A stretch of DNA of 64,000 nucleotides from Gemmatimonadaceae bacterium (GCA_036003045.1 DASYSS010000037.1:42905-106904); one strand, 5' to 3'. Shown: positions 1 to 9,733, counted from the stretch's first letter. The notes: a model not told the origin generated them from the sequence alone. Numbers and translations are program-made.

Positions 1-479
1 AGCGCGCGGCCGCCGTGCACGGCGCCGGCCGACGCCGCGATCAAACCGCCGACGAATCCGCCGAGCACGATGCCGACGAGGATGATCACGATCGCCGCGA
101 TCACGCTCGGGATGTAGCTCACGAGCGTCGAGACGACGTTGGCCAGCGAGTCGAGCCCGAGCGCCTTCGCCGCGAGCAGGATCACCGTGAACATCACGAG
201 CCAGAAAACGAGATTCGCCAGCACACGCACGGGATTCACGTGCGTGCCCGAGCGCTCGACGGCCTGGATCACCCCGCCGCGCACGAGCAGCTGGTTCAAC
301 CGAATCTTGCGCAGCCCTTTTTCGACGGCCTTCTCGAGCAGCTTCGCCAGGAGATAGCCGGCGAAGAGAATCACCAGCGCGCCGAACATCGCGGGCACGG
401 TTTGACCGAGAAGGTCGCTCACCGCGCCGTGGAGTCGGTCGCTGAGGTTCGAGGTGTCCGGTTGCTGGGGTTGTGGCAT
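1..479 (-). CDS. Mechanosensitive-channel-type membrane protein (3' end outside window)
   Basis: The reading frame starts at an ATG at 479 and runs off the window edge, so about 159 residues are visible. They show an N-terminal hydrophobic helix (about residues 27-48), a basic amphipathic stretch rich in Lys and Arg, a second helix (about 84-107) and a long glycine- and valine-rich hydrophobic segment (about 114-150). This alternation of membrane helix and basic linker is typical of the conserved TM-helix repeat found in small mechanosensitive-ion-channel-like proteins. No MscS beta-domain is visible in the part present. A role in the inner membrane is inferred; gating or ion flux cannot be judged from this fragment. 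Confidence 0.6.
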   Translation of the reverse strand, partial: MPQPQQPDTSNLSDRLHGAVSDLLGQTVPAMFGALVILFAGYLLAKLLEKAVEKGLRKIRLNQLLVRGGVIQAVERSGTHVNPVRVLANLVFWLVMFTVILLAAKALGLDSLANVVSTLVSYIPSVIAAIVIILVGIVLGGFVGGLIAASAGAVHGGRA

Positions 480-542
480 TGGCGCTACCAATCTACCGGG
501 AGCCGACTCGGCCGTCACGAAAGGGTGGACGGGGAGACCGTC

Positions 543-558
543 GGACCGGTGGACCGGT
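543..558. repeat. Octamer tandem repeat GGACCGGT, two units
   Basis: Two perfect copies of GGACCGGT lie side by side upstream of the membrane-protein gene, with degenerate copies just before them (about 526-542). The same octamer family recurs at 35111-35145 between two convergent genes and at 57761-57795 inside a coding sequence. Confidence 0.6.
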
Positions 559-595
559 CACGGCGAGAGAGCGGCCTTTTGCGCGCGCCGACGCC

Positions 596-823
596 TCAGT
601 TTCGCGTGCCGCGTTTTACGTCGAAGAGGACGCTCCGGCGGCACTCAGGACAGATCAGCCATTCGCGGCTTCGGGCGTAGCCGAGTCCGAACGACCCACC
701 GCCGATTTTGCGGGCCGTCATCGTGGCGCCGTCGCGTGGGCAGACGAGAGGTTCGCCGGCCGCGAACCGCGCGCGAAGGACGCGCTCTTCTTCCGGGTCA
801 AAGCGGGCCGACTGGTCGGTCAC
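596..823 (-). CDS. Small zinc-ribbon-like protein
   Basis: This 75-residue protein starts at a GTG (823) that overlaps the stop of the upstream quinone oxidoreductase as GTGA, so the two are translationally coupled. It contains a CPRDG motif near residue 28 and a CPEC motif near residue 58, spaced as in a small zinc ribbon, with a glycine-rich turn between them. The last residues are basic. The family is not one I can name. Its tight coupling suggests co-expression with the oxidoreductase, but no function can be assigned. Metal binding is inferred from three visible cysteines only, so the site may be incomplete. Confidence 0.6.
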   Translation of the reverse strand: MTDQSARFDPEEERVLRARFAAGEPLVCPRDGATMTARKIGGGSFGLGYARSREWLICPECRRSVLFDVKRGTRN

Positions 824-1857
824 GAGACGTGCACCACGACCTTTCCGAAGCGCGCCGGGGCGCCCAGACGCTCGAACGCCGCGCGCCCGTCGTCGAGAGA
901 GAACTCGCTGTCGATGACCGGCGGCAGCCGGCCGGCGCGAAACTCCGCGACCACCGCGTCGAACTCGTCGTCGTTGCCCATCGTCGACCCGAGGATCGAC
1001 CACTGATTCCAGAAGAGGCGCCGCACGTCGGTCTCGACGATCGGCCCCGACGTAGCTCCGCAGGTCACGAGACGCCCGCGGCGCCCGAGAGCGAACAGCG
1101 ACTGCGACCACGTGTCCTTTCCGACATTGTCGATGACGACGTCGATGCCGCGCTTGCCGGTGCGCTCGCGAACGGTGCGTCCCACCTCGGCGTGCTCGCG
1201 ATTCAGCAGCTCGTCGGCCCCGAGCGTCGCGGCGCGTTCGAGCTTCTCGTCGCTCGACGAGACGGCCCACACGCGCGCCCCGATTTGCTTGCAGATCTGC
1301 AACGCCGCCAGCGCGACGCCGCCGCCGATGCCCCAGATCAACACGTTCTCCCCACGCTGCACCCTCGCCCGAGTCACGACCATGCGCCACGCGGTGAGCG
1401 CGGCCAGCGTGAACGCGCCCGCCTCGGCCGGCGCGCTTGTCGGCGGAATCGATCGAACGTTCGTGTCGGGCACCACCAGCAGCTCGGCGAGCGTCCCGGG
1501 ATGATGTTCGCCGAGCAACCCAAAGCGCGGACACAGCGGCTGCTCGCCGGCGCGACAGTACTCGCATGTGCGATCGCTCAAGCCCGCGTTCACGACCACG
1601 TGATCGCCAGGCACGACCGACTTCACCGCGTCGCCGACCGACTCGACGACGCCGTAGGCGTCGCCACCGAGAATCCAGGGCGGTTTGATCGTCACGCCCG
1701 GCAGGCCCTCGACGACGAAGAGATCGAGGTGGTTGAGCCCAACCGATCGGACGCGAATGCGCACGTCGGCCGGCCGCTGGATCTCCGGCGGCGCGAGATC
1801 GCTGCGCACCTCGATGCGATCGAGTCCGCCGTGTGCCGAGATCGTCAGCGCGCGCAT
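820..1857 (-). CDS. Zinc-type alcohol dehydrogenase / quinone oxidoreductase family protein
   Basis: The 345-residue product has the usual length of medium-chain dehydrogenases. An N-terminal GroES-like domain carries the structural-zinc motif ([12 protein letters not shown], near residues 98-109) and the NVDPxD-like region is replaced by GLNHLDL. The Rossmann domain shows a glycine-rich loop ([14 protein letters not shown], near residue 175). Members oxidise or reduce alcohols, aldehydes or quinones with NAD(P)H in the cytoplasm. The gene diverges from the E2 gene at 1933 and is followed by a coupled zinc-ribbon miniprotein. The substrate cannot be predicted. Confidence 0.85.
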   Translation of the reverse strand: MRALTISAHGGLDRIEVRSDLAPPEIQRPADVRIRVRSVGLNHLDLFVVEGLPGVTIKPPWILGGDAYGVVESVGDAVKSVVPGDHVVVNAGLSDRTCEYCRAGEQPLCPRFGLLGEHHPGTLAELLVVPDTNVRSIPPTSAPAEAGAFTLAALTAWRMVVTRARVQRGENVLIWGIGGGVALAALQICKQIGARVWAVSSSDEKLERAATLGADELLNREHAEVGRTVRERTGKRGIDVVIDNVGKDTWSQSLFALGRRGRLVTCGATSGPIVETDVRRLFWNQWSILGSTMGNDDEFDAVVAEFRAGRLPPVIDSEFSLDDGRAAFERLGAPARFGKVVVHVS

Positions 1858-1932
1858 GCAGAAGGGTCGGTAATAGACGGCGTTATATTGAAGCCGTCCG
1901 TCAAGTTAGTTCCACCGTCCCGTGTCCACCGC

Positions 1933-3264
1933 ATGACCGCCATCAAAGTTCCTCCGCTGGGTGAATCGATCACTGAGGCAACGGTATCGCGCTGGTTGAA
2001 GAACGAGGGCGATCCGGTCGCGGTCGGTGAGACGTTGGTCGAGCTCGACACGGACAAAATCACGGTCGAAGTCCCCGCGATGATGGCCGGCGTGCTGACG
2101 AAACGCGCGCACGCGGAGGGGGACGTGGTCAAGGTTGACGATTTTCTGGCCGAGATCGATGAGAACGCCGTGCCCACAACGGCCGCGGCGGCGGCCCCCT
2201 CTCCGCAGGCGAAGGCGGCCCCCGCAGCGGCTCCCGCAGCGGCTTCCGCCGCGTCGGCGAGCCCGCCAAAGGCAGCACCTCCGCCCGCGGCTCCCGCTCC
2301 ACCCAAGGCACCCGCGGCGCAGGACGTCAGGGTGTCGCCCGCGGCCCAACGCGTGGCCGCCGAGCGAGGCATCGACGTCTCAACAGTTCAGGGGACGGGA
2401 CGTGGTGGAGTCGTCAGCAAGCCCGACGTGATCGAGCGCGCGGAGCAACCGCCGCCGCCCGCGCCGCGCCCGCAGCCGATGCAACAGCCGCAGGTGGACG
2501 TCGTTCGGCCGACCGCGCCGAGCGCGGTGTTACCGGGAGTGGGCGACGGACGCGCGACCGGAGGGGGACAGCGCGAAACGCGCGAGAAGATGACGACGCG
2601 CCGCAAGCGCATCGCGGAAAATCTTCTCCAGTCGCAGCAGGCCACCGCACACCTGACGACGTTCAACGAGATCGACATGTCGACCGTCGTCTCGCTCCGT
2701 GAACGGCTGAAGGAACGCGTCGAGAAGGAACACGGCGTGAAGCTCTCGTTCATGCCGTTCTTCGTGAAGGCGGCGTGCATCGCGCTCGAGCAATTCCCAA
2801 CCGTGAACGCGCTCGTCGACGGCGACACCATCGTCTACCGTCACTACGTGAACATGGGGATCGCCGTGGCGGTCGACGCGGGGCTCGTCGTGCCGAACAT
2901 CAAGGACGCCGACCGGAAGGGCATGGTCGAAGTGTCGCGCGAGATCGGAGAACTGGCGAAGCGCGCGCGTGACACGAAGCTGACGATGGAAGACCTGACC
3001 GGCGGCACGTTCACGATCACCAACGGCGGTGTGTTCGGCTCACTCATCTCGACGCCGATCATCAACTACCCCCAGGTGGCAATCCTCGGCCTGCACAAGA
3101 CGCAGGATCGCCCGGTGGCGATCAACGGCAAGGTCGAGATTCGCCCGATGATGTATGTCGCGCTCTCGTACGACCACCGGATCATCGAGGGCCAGCACGC
3201 GGTGCAGTTCCTCGTGCGTGTGAAGGAGCTGATGGAAGATCCGGCATCGATGCTGGTGAGTTGA
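1933..3264 (+). CDS. sucB: Dihydrolipoamide succinyltransferase, E2 of 2-oxoglutarate dehydrogenase
   Basis: The ATG at 1933 is chosen because the lipoyl domain begins immediately ([12 protein letters not shown]); the frame is open far upstream but that part is not homologous. The 443 residues comprise a lipoyl domain with the modified lysine in a DTDKIT motif (near residue 43), a long Ala/Pro linker, a peripheral-subunit-binding domain (near residues 135-170) and the catalytic acyltransferase domain. The GESITEATV start is typical of the 2-oxoglutarate E2. The active-site motif reads DHRIIEG instead of the usual DHRxxDG, so the acidic partner is Glu. E3 follows directly; no E1 gene is in the window. 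Confidence 0.9.
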   Translation: MTAIKVPPLGESITEATVSRWLKNEGDPVAVGETLVELDTDKITVEVPAMMAGVLTKRAHAEGDVVKVDDFLAEIDENAVPTTAAAAAPSPQAKAAPAAAPAAASAASASPPKAAPPPAAPAPPKAPAAQDVRVSPAAQRVAAERGIDVSTVQGTGRGGVVSKPDVIERAEQPPPPAPRPQPMQQPQVDVVRPTAPSAVLPGVGDGRATGGGQRETREKMTTRRKRIAENLLQSQQATAHLTTFNEIDMSTVVSLRERLKERVEKEHGVKLSFMPFFVKAACIALEQFPTVNALVDGDTIVYRHYVNMGIAVAVDAGLVVPNIKDADRKGMVEVSREIGELAKRARDTKLTMEDLTGGTFTITNGGVFGSLISTPIINYPQVAILGLHKTQDRPVAINGKVEIRPMMYVALSYDHRIIEGQHAVQFLVRVKELMEDPASMLVS

Positions 3265-3269
3265 TCGAC

Positions 3270-4727
3270 ATGGGCACGTCATCGAATGCGACCGCGGCCG
3301 GACCGACGCCCGCGGATGTGGTGATCATCGGCGGTGGACCGGGCGGATACACCGCCGCGATCCGGGCCGCGCAGCTCGGGCTTTCCACCGTGTGCGTCGA
3401 GATGGACAAGACGCTTGGTGGTACATGCGTGAACGTCGGGTGCATTCCGTCCAAGGCGCTGCTGACGTCGACGGAGCACTTCGATTTCATGAAGCACGCG
3501 GCGGCCGCCCACGGGATCGGGGTCGGCGACCTGACGCTGGACCTCGCGACGATGCTGAGCCGCAAGGACGAGGTGGTGCGGCAAAACACGCGCGGCGTCG
3601 AGTTCCTGTTTCGCAAGAACAAGATCACGTGGGCGAAGGGGCGCGGAGTGTTGCGGGCGGGGAATGTCGTTGAGGTGGAGTCGGCCGGCGCGGGGGCGGC
3701 GGGGGGCCCCCCCGCTGAAAAAATCGCCACGTACCAGGCAAAGAACGTCATCATTGCCACCGGCTCCGTACCGATCGAGCTCCCCTTCCTCAAATTCGAC
3801 GAAACGCGGATCCTCTCGAACGTCGGCGCCCTCACGATCCCGAAAGTCCCCGACCACCTCGTCGTCGTCGGCGGCGGCGTGATCGGCCTCGAGCTGGGCT
3901 CCGTCTGGAACCGCCTCGGCGCGAAGGTCACCATCGTCGAGCTCATGCCGACCATCCTCCCCGGCATGGACGACGACGTCATCAAAGAATCCGAGCGCGT
4001 CTTCCGGAAGCAGGGGCTCGACATTCGGACCAACACGAAAGTCGTGAACGGCGGCGCGACGGAAAACGGCGCCTTCATCGAAGTCGAGCGCGACGGAAAG
4101 CGTGAACGGATCGAGGGCGATCACGTCCTCGTCTCCGTCGGACGCCGGCCGTCGACGAACGGAATCGACGTCAAAACGCTGGGGCTCGACGTCGGCAAGC
4201 GCGGCGAAATCCTGGTCGACGATCAGCTGCACACGAACCTTCCCAACGTCTACGCGATCGGTGACTGCGTCCCCGGTCTCATGCTCGCCCACAAAGCCGA
4301 GCACGAAGGCGTCGTCGCGGCGGAAGTCATCGCGGGGCAGCCGTCGCACATGCATTACAAGGCGATCCCGAACGTCGTCTACACCTGGCCCGAGATCGCC
4401 GCCGTCGGCCTTACAGAACGGCAAGTCAAAGAGAGCGGCCGCGACTACCGGACCGGCAAGTTCCCATTCTCGGCCAACGGACGCGCGCGTTCGATGGGCG
4501 AAACGGCTGGCTTCGTGAAGTTCGTCGCCGACGCCAAGACCGACGAGCTGCTCGGCGCCCACATGGTGGGACCAAGCGCATCGGAACTCATCGCCGAGGT
4601 CGTGCTCGGGTTCGAGTACCGGGCGTCGTCGGAGGACATCGGGGTCACGATCCACGCGCACCCCACCCTGTCCGAGGTAACGAAGGAAGCGGCGCTTGCG
4701 ACGCTCGGGCGCGCGTTGCAGATCTGA
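3270..4727 (+). CDS. lpdA: Dihydrolipoyl dehydrogenase (E3)
   Basis: This FAD enzyme reoxidises the dihydrolipoyl arm of 2-oxoacid dehydrogenase complexes and passes electrons to NAD+. The 485 residues carry the FAD-binding GGGPGG motif (near residue 19), the redox disulfide motif GGTCVNVGCIPSK (near residue 50), the NAD-binding GGGVIG motif and the C-terminal HAHPTLSE segment with the catalytic His-Glu pair. A TTG at 3261 overlaps the E2 stop and could also start the gene, but the ATG at 3270 is preferred. Its position right after E2 indicates one operon. A proline/glycine-rich loop near residue 145 (encoded around 3690-3715) is an apparent insertion. Confidence 0.93.
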   Translation: MGTSSNATAAGPTPADVVIIGGGPGGYTAAIRAAQLGLSTVCVEMDKTLGGTCVNVGCIPSKALLTSTEHFDFMKHAAAAHGIGVGDLTLDLATMLSRKDEVVRQNTRGVEFLFRKNKITWAKGRGVLRAGNVVEVESAGAGAAGGPPAEKIATYQAKNVIIATGSVPIELPFLKFDETRILSNVGALTIPKVPDHLVVVGGGVIGLELGSVWNRLGAKVTIVELMPTILPGMDDDVIKESERVFRKQGLDIRTNTKVVNGGATENGAFIEVERDGKRERIEGDHVLVSVGRRPSTNGIDVKTLGLDVGKRGEILVDDQLHTNLPNVYAIGDCVPGLMLAHKAEHEGVVAAEVIAGQPSHMHYKAIPNVVYTWPEIAAVGLTERQVKESGRDYRTGKFPFSANGRARSMGETAGFVKFVADAKTDELLGAHMVGPSASELIAEVVLGFEYRASSEDIGVTIHAHPTLSEVTKEAALATLGRALQI

Positions 4728-4731
4728 GGTC

Positions 4732-5214
4732 GTGACCGGCTACTTCGCGCTCGCGCCGCGCCCGCTGCTTCCCGAGGACTCGCAGGGAACACGCACCCTT
4801 CTCATGGGTGCGTTGGGCGTCACGCCATACATCGATCGCGCGATCGAAGTGCTCGCACTCGCCGAGCGCGGTCATGATCCTGAGCACAAAGCGCTCGTCA
4901 TCGCGCGCGACGGAACGGTTGCCGGACTCGCGCTGTTCGGTCCGATCGCCGGCACCGCGCACGGCATGCGGCTGCACGTCGCCGTGTTGGCGCCGGGCGT
5001 CGATTCCGAGGACGTGGGCGACCGGCTGCTGAAGGCCGTCGCCGACGCCGCCCGCGCCGACGGGGCGACCTATCTCCTGGCCGAGCTCCCCGACGATCCC
5101 GCGCTCGGCACCGTCGTGGCGCTGCTCAGGCATCACGGCTTCAAGCAGGAAGCGCGCATCCCCGATTTCTACCGCGACGGCGTCGCGCTCACGTTGTCTC
5201 GCCTGCCGCTCTGA
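4732..5214 (+). CDS. GNAT-family N-acetyltransferase
   Basis: The 160-residue protein has the length and layout of a single GNAT domain. A central strand is followed by a short helix, and a C-terminal block (LLRHHGFKQEARIPDFYRDG) matches the conserved GFxxxxxxxxFYxDG ending of the family. The start is taken as the GTG at 4732, four bases after the stop of lpdA, which implies transcription with the E2/E3 genes. Such enzymes move an acetyl group from acetyl-CoA to an amine; the acceptor is unknown. Confidence 0.7.
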   Translation: MTGYFALAPRPLLPEDSQGTRTLLMGALGVTPYIDRAIEVLALAERGHDPEHKALVIARDGTVAGLALFGPIAGTAHGMRLHVAVLAPGVDSEDVGDRLLKAVADAARADGATYLLAELPDDPALGTVVALLRHHGFKQEARIPDFYRDGVALTLSRLPL

Positions 5215-5233
5215 CGCGGCCCCAGCCCTCTCG

Positions 5234-6937
5234 ATGAAAATGAAAGCGATCGCTCTCTCCGCAGCCGCGACGCTGGCTCTCTCGGCGTGCACACATCCGA
5301 CGACGAATCCAACCCCGGTGCCGGGCGAGCGGTTCGACGTCATCATCGAGAACGGACGCGTCGTCGACGGAACAGGCGCCGCGTGGTTCTACGGCGACGT
5401 GGGAATTCGCGGCGACCGGATCGCCGCGGTCATGCCGCGCGGACTCCTGCACAACGCGTCCGCTGCGACACGCGTCGACGCGCGGAACATGATCGTGGCC
5501 CCGGGCTTCATCGACATTCAGGATCAATCGGGCGGCCAACTGCTGCTCGGCGACGGCCGCCAACTCGGCAAGATCACGCAGGGCGTCACGACGGGAATCC
5601 TCGGCGAGGGCTCGACCCCCGCCCCATTGAATCCAGCGAATCTTCCGCCCGACGCGAGCGAGCTTCAGCGGCGTTTCGCGCAGCCGCACGGGTTCGACGC
5701 ATGGCTGAGCGCGATGCAGGCGCACGGCATCTCGCAGAACGTCGGGTCGTTCGTCGGCGCCGGCACGATTCGGCAATACGGGATGGCGGAGCGCATGGGC
5801 GCGGCGACGGGCGCCACGCTCGACTCGATGCGCGCGGCGGTGCGGCGCGCGATGGAAGACGGCGCGTTCGGCATGGCGAGCGCGCTGATCTATCCGCCCA
5901 ACACGTTCGCGACGACCGAGGAGCTGGTCGAAGAATCGAAGGCGATGTCGCCGTACGGCGGTGTCTACATCTCGCACATGCGGTCCGAGGCCGACCATCT
6001 CCTCGAGGCGGTCGACGAGGTCATTCGTATTTCGCGCGACGGCGGCGTGCCGGGCGAGATCTACCATCTCAAGGCGGCCGGCACCCGCAACTGGAGCAAG
6101 GAAGCGCCGATGATCGCCAAGATCGATTCGGCGCGCGCCGCGGGGATCGACGTGCAAGCGAACATGTACCCGTACACTGCCGGCGCGACGGGTCTCTCGT
6201 CGTGCCTGCCGCCGTCGTATTCGGCCGAGGGCAAGCTGTTCGACAACCTCGCGAGCGCCGAGATCCGCGCGAAGATCCACGAAGAAGTGGCGCATCCGAC
6301 GAGCGAGTGGGAGAACCTCTGCGAGCTCGCGTCGCCGAGCGGCGTGTTGATCACCAATCTGCGCAAGCCGGAGAACCAGCAGTACATCGGCAAGCGGCTC
6401 GATGAAATCGCGCGACTGAAGAACGAGGACTATCTCGACGCGGCGATGGATCTCATCCTCAGTGAGCACAGTCGCGTGGAGACGACGTACTTTCTGATGA
6501 GCGAAGACAACGTCAAGCTCCAGCTGCGGCAGCCGTGGATGAAGATCGGAACGGATGCCGGCGGCCCCGACCCGGATAGCGTTCGCGCGCTCGTGCACCC
6601 GCGCACGTTCGGCAACTACCCGCGCATCCTCGGCAAGTACGTGCGCGACGAGAAGGTGATTCCGCTCGAGGACGCCGTGCGAAAAATGACGTCAGCCGTC
6701 GCGACGCGGCTGTCGATCAACGACCGCGGATTGCTGAAGCCCGGCATGTACGCCGACGTCGTCGTGTTCGATCCGGCGACGATCGCCGACCGCGCGACCT
6801 ACGAGCAGCCGAAGCAGCTGTCGGTCGGCGTGCGCGACGTGTGGGTCAACGGCGTCCAGGTGCTGCGCGACGGCAAGCACACCGGCGCCACGCCCGGCCG
6901 TGCGCTGCGCGGCCCGGGCTATCGAACGTCGCGCTAA
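5234..6937 (+). CDS. Secreted amidohydrolase lipoprotein, N-acyl-D-amino-acid deacylase family
   Basis: The 567-residue product begins with a lipoprotein signal peptide ending in LSAC (cysteine near residue 19), so the mature enzyme is probably membrane-anchored outside the cytoplasm. It follows the D-aminoacylase plan: an N-terminal beta domain, PGFIDI at the start of the barrel, YISHMR and IYHLKAAG with candidate metal-binding histidines, and GTDAG with the catalytic aspartate. The canonical HxH after PGFID is missing and reads QDQS. The family cleaves N-acylated D-amino acids or dipeptides. The altered metal site makes the exact activity uncertain. Confidence 0.8.
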   Translation: MKMKAIALSAAATLALSACTHPTTNPTPVPGERFDVIIENGRVVDGTGAAWFYGDVGIRGDRIAAVMPRGLLHNASAATRVDARNMIVAPGFIDIQDQSGGQLLLGDGRQLGKITQGVTTGILGEGSTPAPLNPANLPPDASELQRRFAQPHGFDAWLSAMQAHGISQNVGSFVGAGTIRQYGMAERMGAATGATLDSMRAAVRRAMEDGAFGMASALIYPPNTFATTEELVEESKAMSPYGGVYISHMRSEADHLLEAVDEVIRISRDGGVPGEIYHLKAAGTRNWSKEAPMIAKIDSARAAGIDVQANMYPYTAGATGLSSCLPPSYSAEGKLFDNLASAEIRAKIHEEVAHPTSEWENLCELASPSGVLITNLRKPENQQYIGKRLDEIARLKNEDYLDAAMDLILSEHSRVETTYFLMSEDNVKLQLRQPWMKIGTDAGGPDPDSVRALVHPRTFGNYPRILGKYVRDEKVIPLEDAVRKMTSAVATRLSINDRGLLKPGMYADVVVFDPATIADRATYEQPKQLSVGVRDVWVNGVQVLRDGKHTGATPGRALRGPGYRTSR

Positions 6938-7476
6938 CGAAGCGCCACTCCCGCTTTGGTCTTGTCGAGCACGAGCTGCTCGAGGTGGCCGGTTGAACCG
7001 CACGGGATGCGGTCGGTGCTTCCTTCCGTCACGTCCTGCCCCAGCGCGCTGAACGTGACCTGTACGGTGGTGCCGCCCTTTCCGTCGCCCGAGACGTTGG
7101 TGATGAGCGACATGTAGATGCGGTAGCTCGCCGCCTTGGCGCCGGTCATTCCCTGGCCGCAGTCGACGAAGAGCGTCATCGACTCGCCGGCCAAGGTGCG
7201 GGACTTATAGAAATTCTGATTGCCGAGCGTATGGGCGGTCGGATTCTCGATGCCCAGGGGAATCTCGAGCGAGGCGTACGCCTGCTTGGCGGCCGCCCAC
7301 ACGATGGCGGGATCGGCCGCGATGGTCACCGTCGACGGATGGGGCCTCTCGGCCTCCAGCCGCGCGTTCGATTGATCGCCGGCGTAGATGACCGCCGGTT
7401 TTGGATTGTACCCTTCGGGAGTGCTGCCGGAGCTCGCGCACCCGCCGAGCAGAATCAACAGCGCCACGCGCCGCAT
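6934..7476 (-). CDS. Small hypothetical lipoprotein
   Basis: The 180-residue protein starts with a short hydrophobic stretch ending in LLGGC, a plausible lipobox with cysteine near residue 13. The mature part is polar, has one further pair of cysteines and no membrane segment, and ends in a short helix. It resembles uncharacterised outer-membrane-type lipoproteins of related genomes, but I cannot name a family. It converges on the upstream amidohydrolase gene and overlaps its stop by 4 bp. Confidence 0.6.
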   Translation of the reverse strand: MRRVALLILLGGCASSGSTPEGYNPKPAVIYAGDQSNARLEAERPHPSTVTIAADPAIVWAAAKQAYASLEIPLGIENPTAHTLGNQNFYKSRTLAGESMTLFVDCGQGMTGAKAASYRIYMSLITNVSGDGKGGTTVQVTFSALGQDVTEGSTDRIPCGSTGHLEQLVLDKTKAGVALR

Positions 7477-7534
7477 GTGTCCGCCAATTCGAAGTTGTTA
7501 ACAACATGCGCGCCGGCGCGGCGGATGAAAAGAC

Positions 7535-8224
7535 TCAGCGCTGGGGCGGGGCCGCCGGCGGGGGCGGCGGGGGGGGGGTGTCCCGGTGGCTGAGAATCTC
7601 CACGGCCAGCGGAAAAATGGCGTGGGCCCACTGCACGTACATCGCGGCCGAGGGGTGGAGTCCGTCCGCGGCGACCAGACCCCGATTCGCGCCCGCGAGA
7701 CGAGACAGCGCGGTGATGTCGGCGTAGTGCGTTCCGGCGGCCAAGGCTTCGTCGTGGTTGACGGCGTTGAACGCGTCGATTTCCATAGCGATTTTGCGCC
7801 GGTCTCGACCCTGGGCGTAGGGAGTGACGCCCCAATCGGGGATCGAGATGACGATGACCGATTCGGGGCGTTTTCCGGCTTGGGTCATCGCGCGGCTCAG
7901 CACCAGCCGAAACTGCGGCCGGTATTCCTCGGGAGAGCGTCCGCGGTACTGGTCGTTCACGCCGATGAGCAGCGTGACCAGGTCGAACGGCCCGCGCGGG
8001 CGCGCTTCGTCGATCGCCGCTCCCAGATCGCGTGTCGTCCACGCGGTGCGCGCGATGATCTGCGGATCGGCGACATCGGTGCCGTGCGCGCGAAGGATCG
8101 ACGCGAGGACGACGGGCCACCGGTCGTCCGACGACACCGACTCTCCGATCGTGTACGAATCCCCCAACGACAGAATTCTCGCGCTCGCGTCCCCACCCCC
8201 GCCGGACGGTGTCGGGTGCGTCAT
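7535..8224 (-). CDS. SGNH/GDSL-family hydrolase
   Basis: The 229-residue protein contains block I GDSY (catalytic Ser near residue 24), block III GVND (Asn) and block V DGLHPS (catalytic Asp and His), the complete set of an SGNH esterase or lipase. It lacks a signal peptide and ends in a proline-rich tail. Its ATG overlaps the stop of the upstream secreted-protein gene (8221-9375) as ATGA, so the two are coupled. The substrate is unknown; this family deacylates small esters, lysolipids or sugars. Confidence 0.8.
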   Translation of the reverse strand: MTHPTPSGGGGDASARILSLGDSYTIGESVSSDDRWPVVLASILRAHGTDVADPQIIARTAWTTRDLGAAIDEARPRGPFDLVTLLIGVNDQYRGRSPEEYRPQFRLVLSRAMTQAGKRPESVIVISIPDWGVTPYAQGRDRRKIAMEIDAFNAVNHDEALAAGTHYADITALSRLAGANRGLVAADGLHPSAAMYVQWAHAIFPLAVEILSHRDTPPPPPPPAAPPQR

Positions 8225-9375
8225 GGCTTCACGTAGCCGCCGAACACCAGATCCGCGTAGCCGCGCACCTCGCCGCCGGCGTAGCGCTTGGCGAACGAGT
8301 CGATCGTCTCGATCATCGACGTGCTGATGTTTCCGGGGCCGGGCACGTACAGGGGATGGACCATGCCGAGTCGCCCGAAATAGCTGCGAATGATCACGCT
8401 GGCGCTGTCTCGCGGCAGCGCCACGACGTTCCGGGCCCAGTCCTCGAAGCCGCCGTCACGGCCCAAGAGGTATTGCTCGACGTTCGAGAGGTAGAACGCG
8501 GAGATGGTGAGATGGTGTTCGGTGGCGTACTGGCCGATCGCCTTGATTGCCCTGTCGCCGGCGACGTTGCCCACGACGGGCACGATCAGATCGCGCGCTT
8601 CCATCGATCGCACGAAGTGAAACGGCTCTTCCTCGGCGAGGTAGCTCGCCGCGCGGCCGGTGCGGTCGGTGGCGAGCATGAGCTGCCGGAACGTCGGATA
8701 GTCCATCCGATTGTTGCGGCCGATGCTCGAGTAGCGCGTGTCGAGACCGTCGGCGATGAATTCGCTGCGATAGCGGTCGATCATCGCGCGGTCGTGCGAG
8801 TCGAGCGGGACGGCGTAGCTCGTGATCCGCTCGTTGCTCAGCCGGCGCGTCTCGGCGACGGCGGCGGAATCGGTCCCGGCGCGGTCCAGGTACGCGACGA
8901 TGGAGCCGATCTGGCGGCCCGTCCATTTGTCGACGTCGGACGGAACGGGCTTCCCGAACAGGCGGCAGAGGAACTCCATTCGATTACGCGAAAGCGCGAA
9001 CAGCGACTTGAAGAGCAGATGCTCGAGCAGGTTGTCGCGCCGGATGTCGAGCATGAACGCGATCGACGGCCGGATCAGCGCGACGTACGAAAAGTTCTGA
9101 TCGGGTCCGACGCCGACGTAGACGCCGCCGTGCGTGCCGACTTTCGCGAGCTGAGTCGTGATTTGGAGATACGACTCCTCGTTCGAGATGATGTTGTCCG
9201 AATCGAAGTAGCCGGCGCTCTCGGACAGCCGCGCGACGAGCGCGGCGAAGCTGGAATCGGGCGCGCGCTGGGCGCGCGCCGTGGCGATTGCGGGTGTCGC
9301 CAGCACGAGCGCGTGCGCCAAAACGCTCGCGACCAGCCACGCGCGTGTCGCGGCTCGACGGGTGATCGACCTCAC
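8221..9375 (-). CDS. Secreted protein of unknown function (LIC_10091-like)
   Basis: The 384-residue protein starts at GTG (9375) and has a signal peptide with a twin-arginine-like basic start and a hydrophobic core ending near residue 35 (ATARAQ). The mature part contains motifs such as NEESYLQ, GPDQNFSYVALIRP and SNVEQYLLG, which resemble a family of uncharacterised proteins typified by Leptospira LIC_10091, whose fold recalls methyltransferases. It is coupled to the GDSL hydrolase downstream. No catalytic role can be assigned. Confidence 0.6.
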   Translation of the reverse strand: MRSITRRAATRAWLVASVLAHALVLATPAIATARAQRAPDSSFAALVARLSESAGYFDSDNIISNEESYLQITTQLAKVGTHGGVYVGVGPDQNFSYVALIRPSIAFMLDIRRDNLLEHLLFKSLFALSRNRMEFLCRLFGKPVPSDVDKWTGRQIGSIVAYLDRAGTDSAAVAETRRLSNERITSYAVPLDSHDRAMIDRYRSEFIADGLDTRYSSIGRNNRMDYPTFRQLMLATDRTGRAASYLAEEEPFHFVRSMEARDLIVPVVGNVAGDRAIKAIGQYATEHHLTISAFYLSNVEQYLLGRDGGFEDWARNVVALPRDSASVIIRSYFGRLGMVHPLYVPGPGNISTSMIETIDSFAKRYAGGEVRGYADLVFGGYVKP

Positions 9376-9385
9376 GTCGGAGAAT

Positions 9386-9583
9386 CTATTGCTTGGAGGC
9401 TTGCGTCATGACGACGCGAAGGCGGTGAAGAAATGCCGTCGGTCCCGCACCGTCCGGCAGCGCCGCCAGCACTTGGCGGACGTCGTTCTCGCTGACGGCG
9501 AGCCCGGCACTGAGCGCGTTCGGATCGACGCCGACGCGCTGAAATTCGCGAAGCAACTGCTCGAATCGCTCTTCCTGGGACAT
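9386..9583 (-). CDS. Small hypothetical protein
   Basis: The 65-residue product is acidic at its N-terminus and helical throughout, with no membrane segment or cysteine. It lies 10 bp upstream of the secreted-protein gene and on the same strand, so it may be the first gene of that operon. The sequence contains a short helix-turn-helix-like stretch (SENDVRQVLAALP), which is too weak to call DNA binding. I do not recognise the family. Confidence 0.45.
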   Translation of the reverse strand: MSQEERFEQLLREFQRVGVDPNALSAGLAVSENDVRQVLAALPDGAGPTAFLHRLRVVMTQASKQ

Positions 9584-9705
9584 TCAGCCCCCGCGAAACC
9601 CGGACGAAAAGCCGCCATTCGGGCGAGCATGCTACATGAGCCCGCCGAGCAAACTGCATACCTGGACGCGGGTTCGGTAGTCCGAGGTCGGCCCTTACAA
9701 AAGAG

Positions 9706-9733
9706 AAAGGCCGGCCCGAGTGGGCCGGCCTTT
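9706..9733 (-). terminator. Intrinsic terminator after the anti-sigma gene
   Basis: A perfect 12-bp stem (AAAGGCCGGCCC and its complement) closes on a GAGT loop, 23 bp beyond the stop of the anti-sigma gene. The flanking A and T runs let it work in either direction; it most likely ends the sigma/anti-sigma transcript. Confidence 0.75.

Noticed and set aside
3279..4661. 460-codon minus-strand open frame opposite lpdA
   Set aside because: lpdA has every expected motif; the reverse frame has none.
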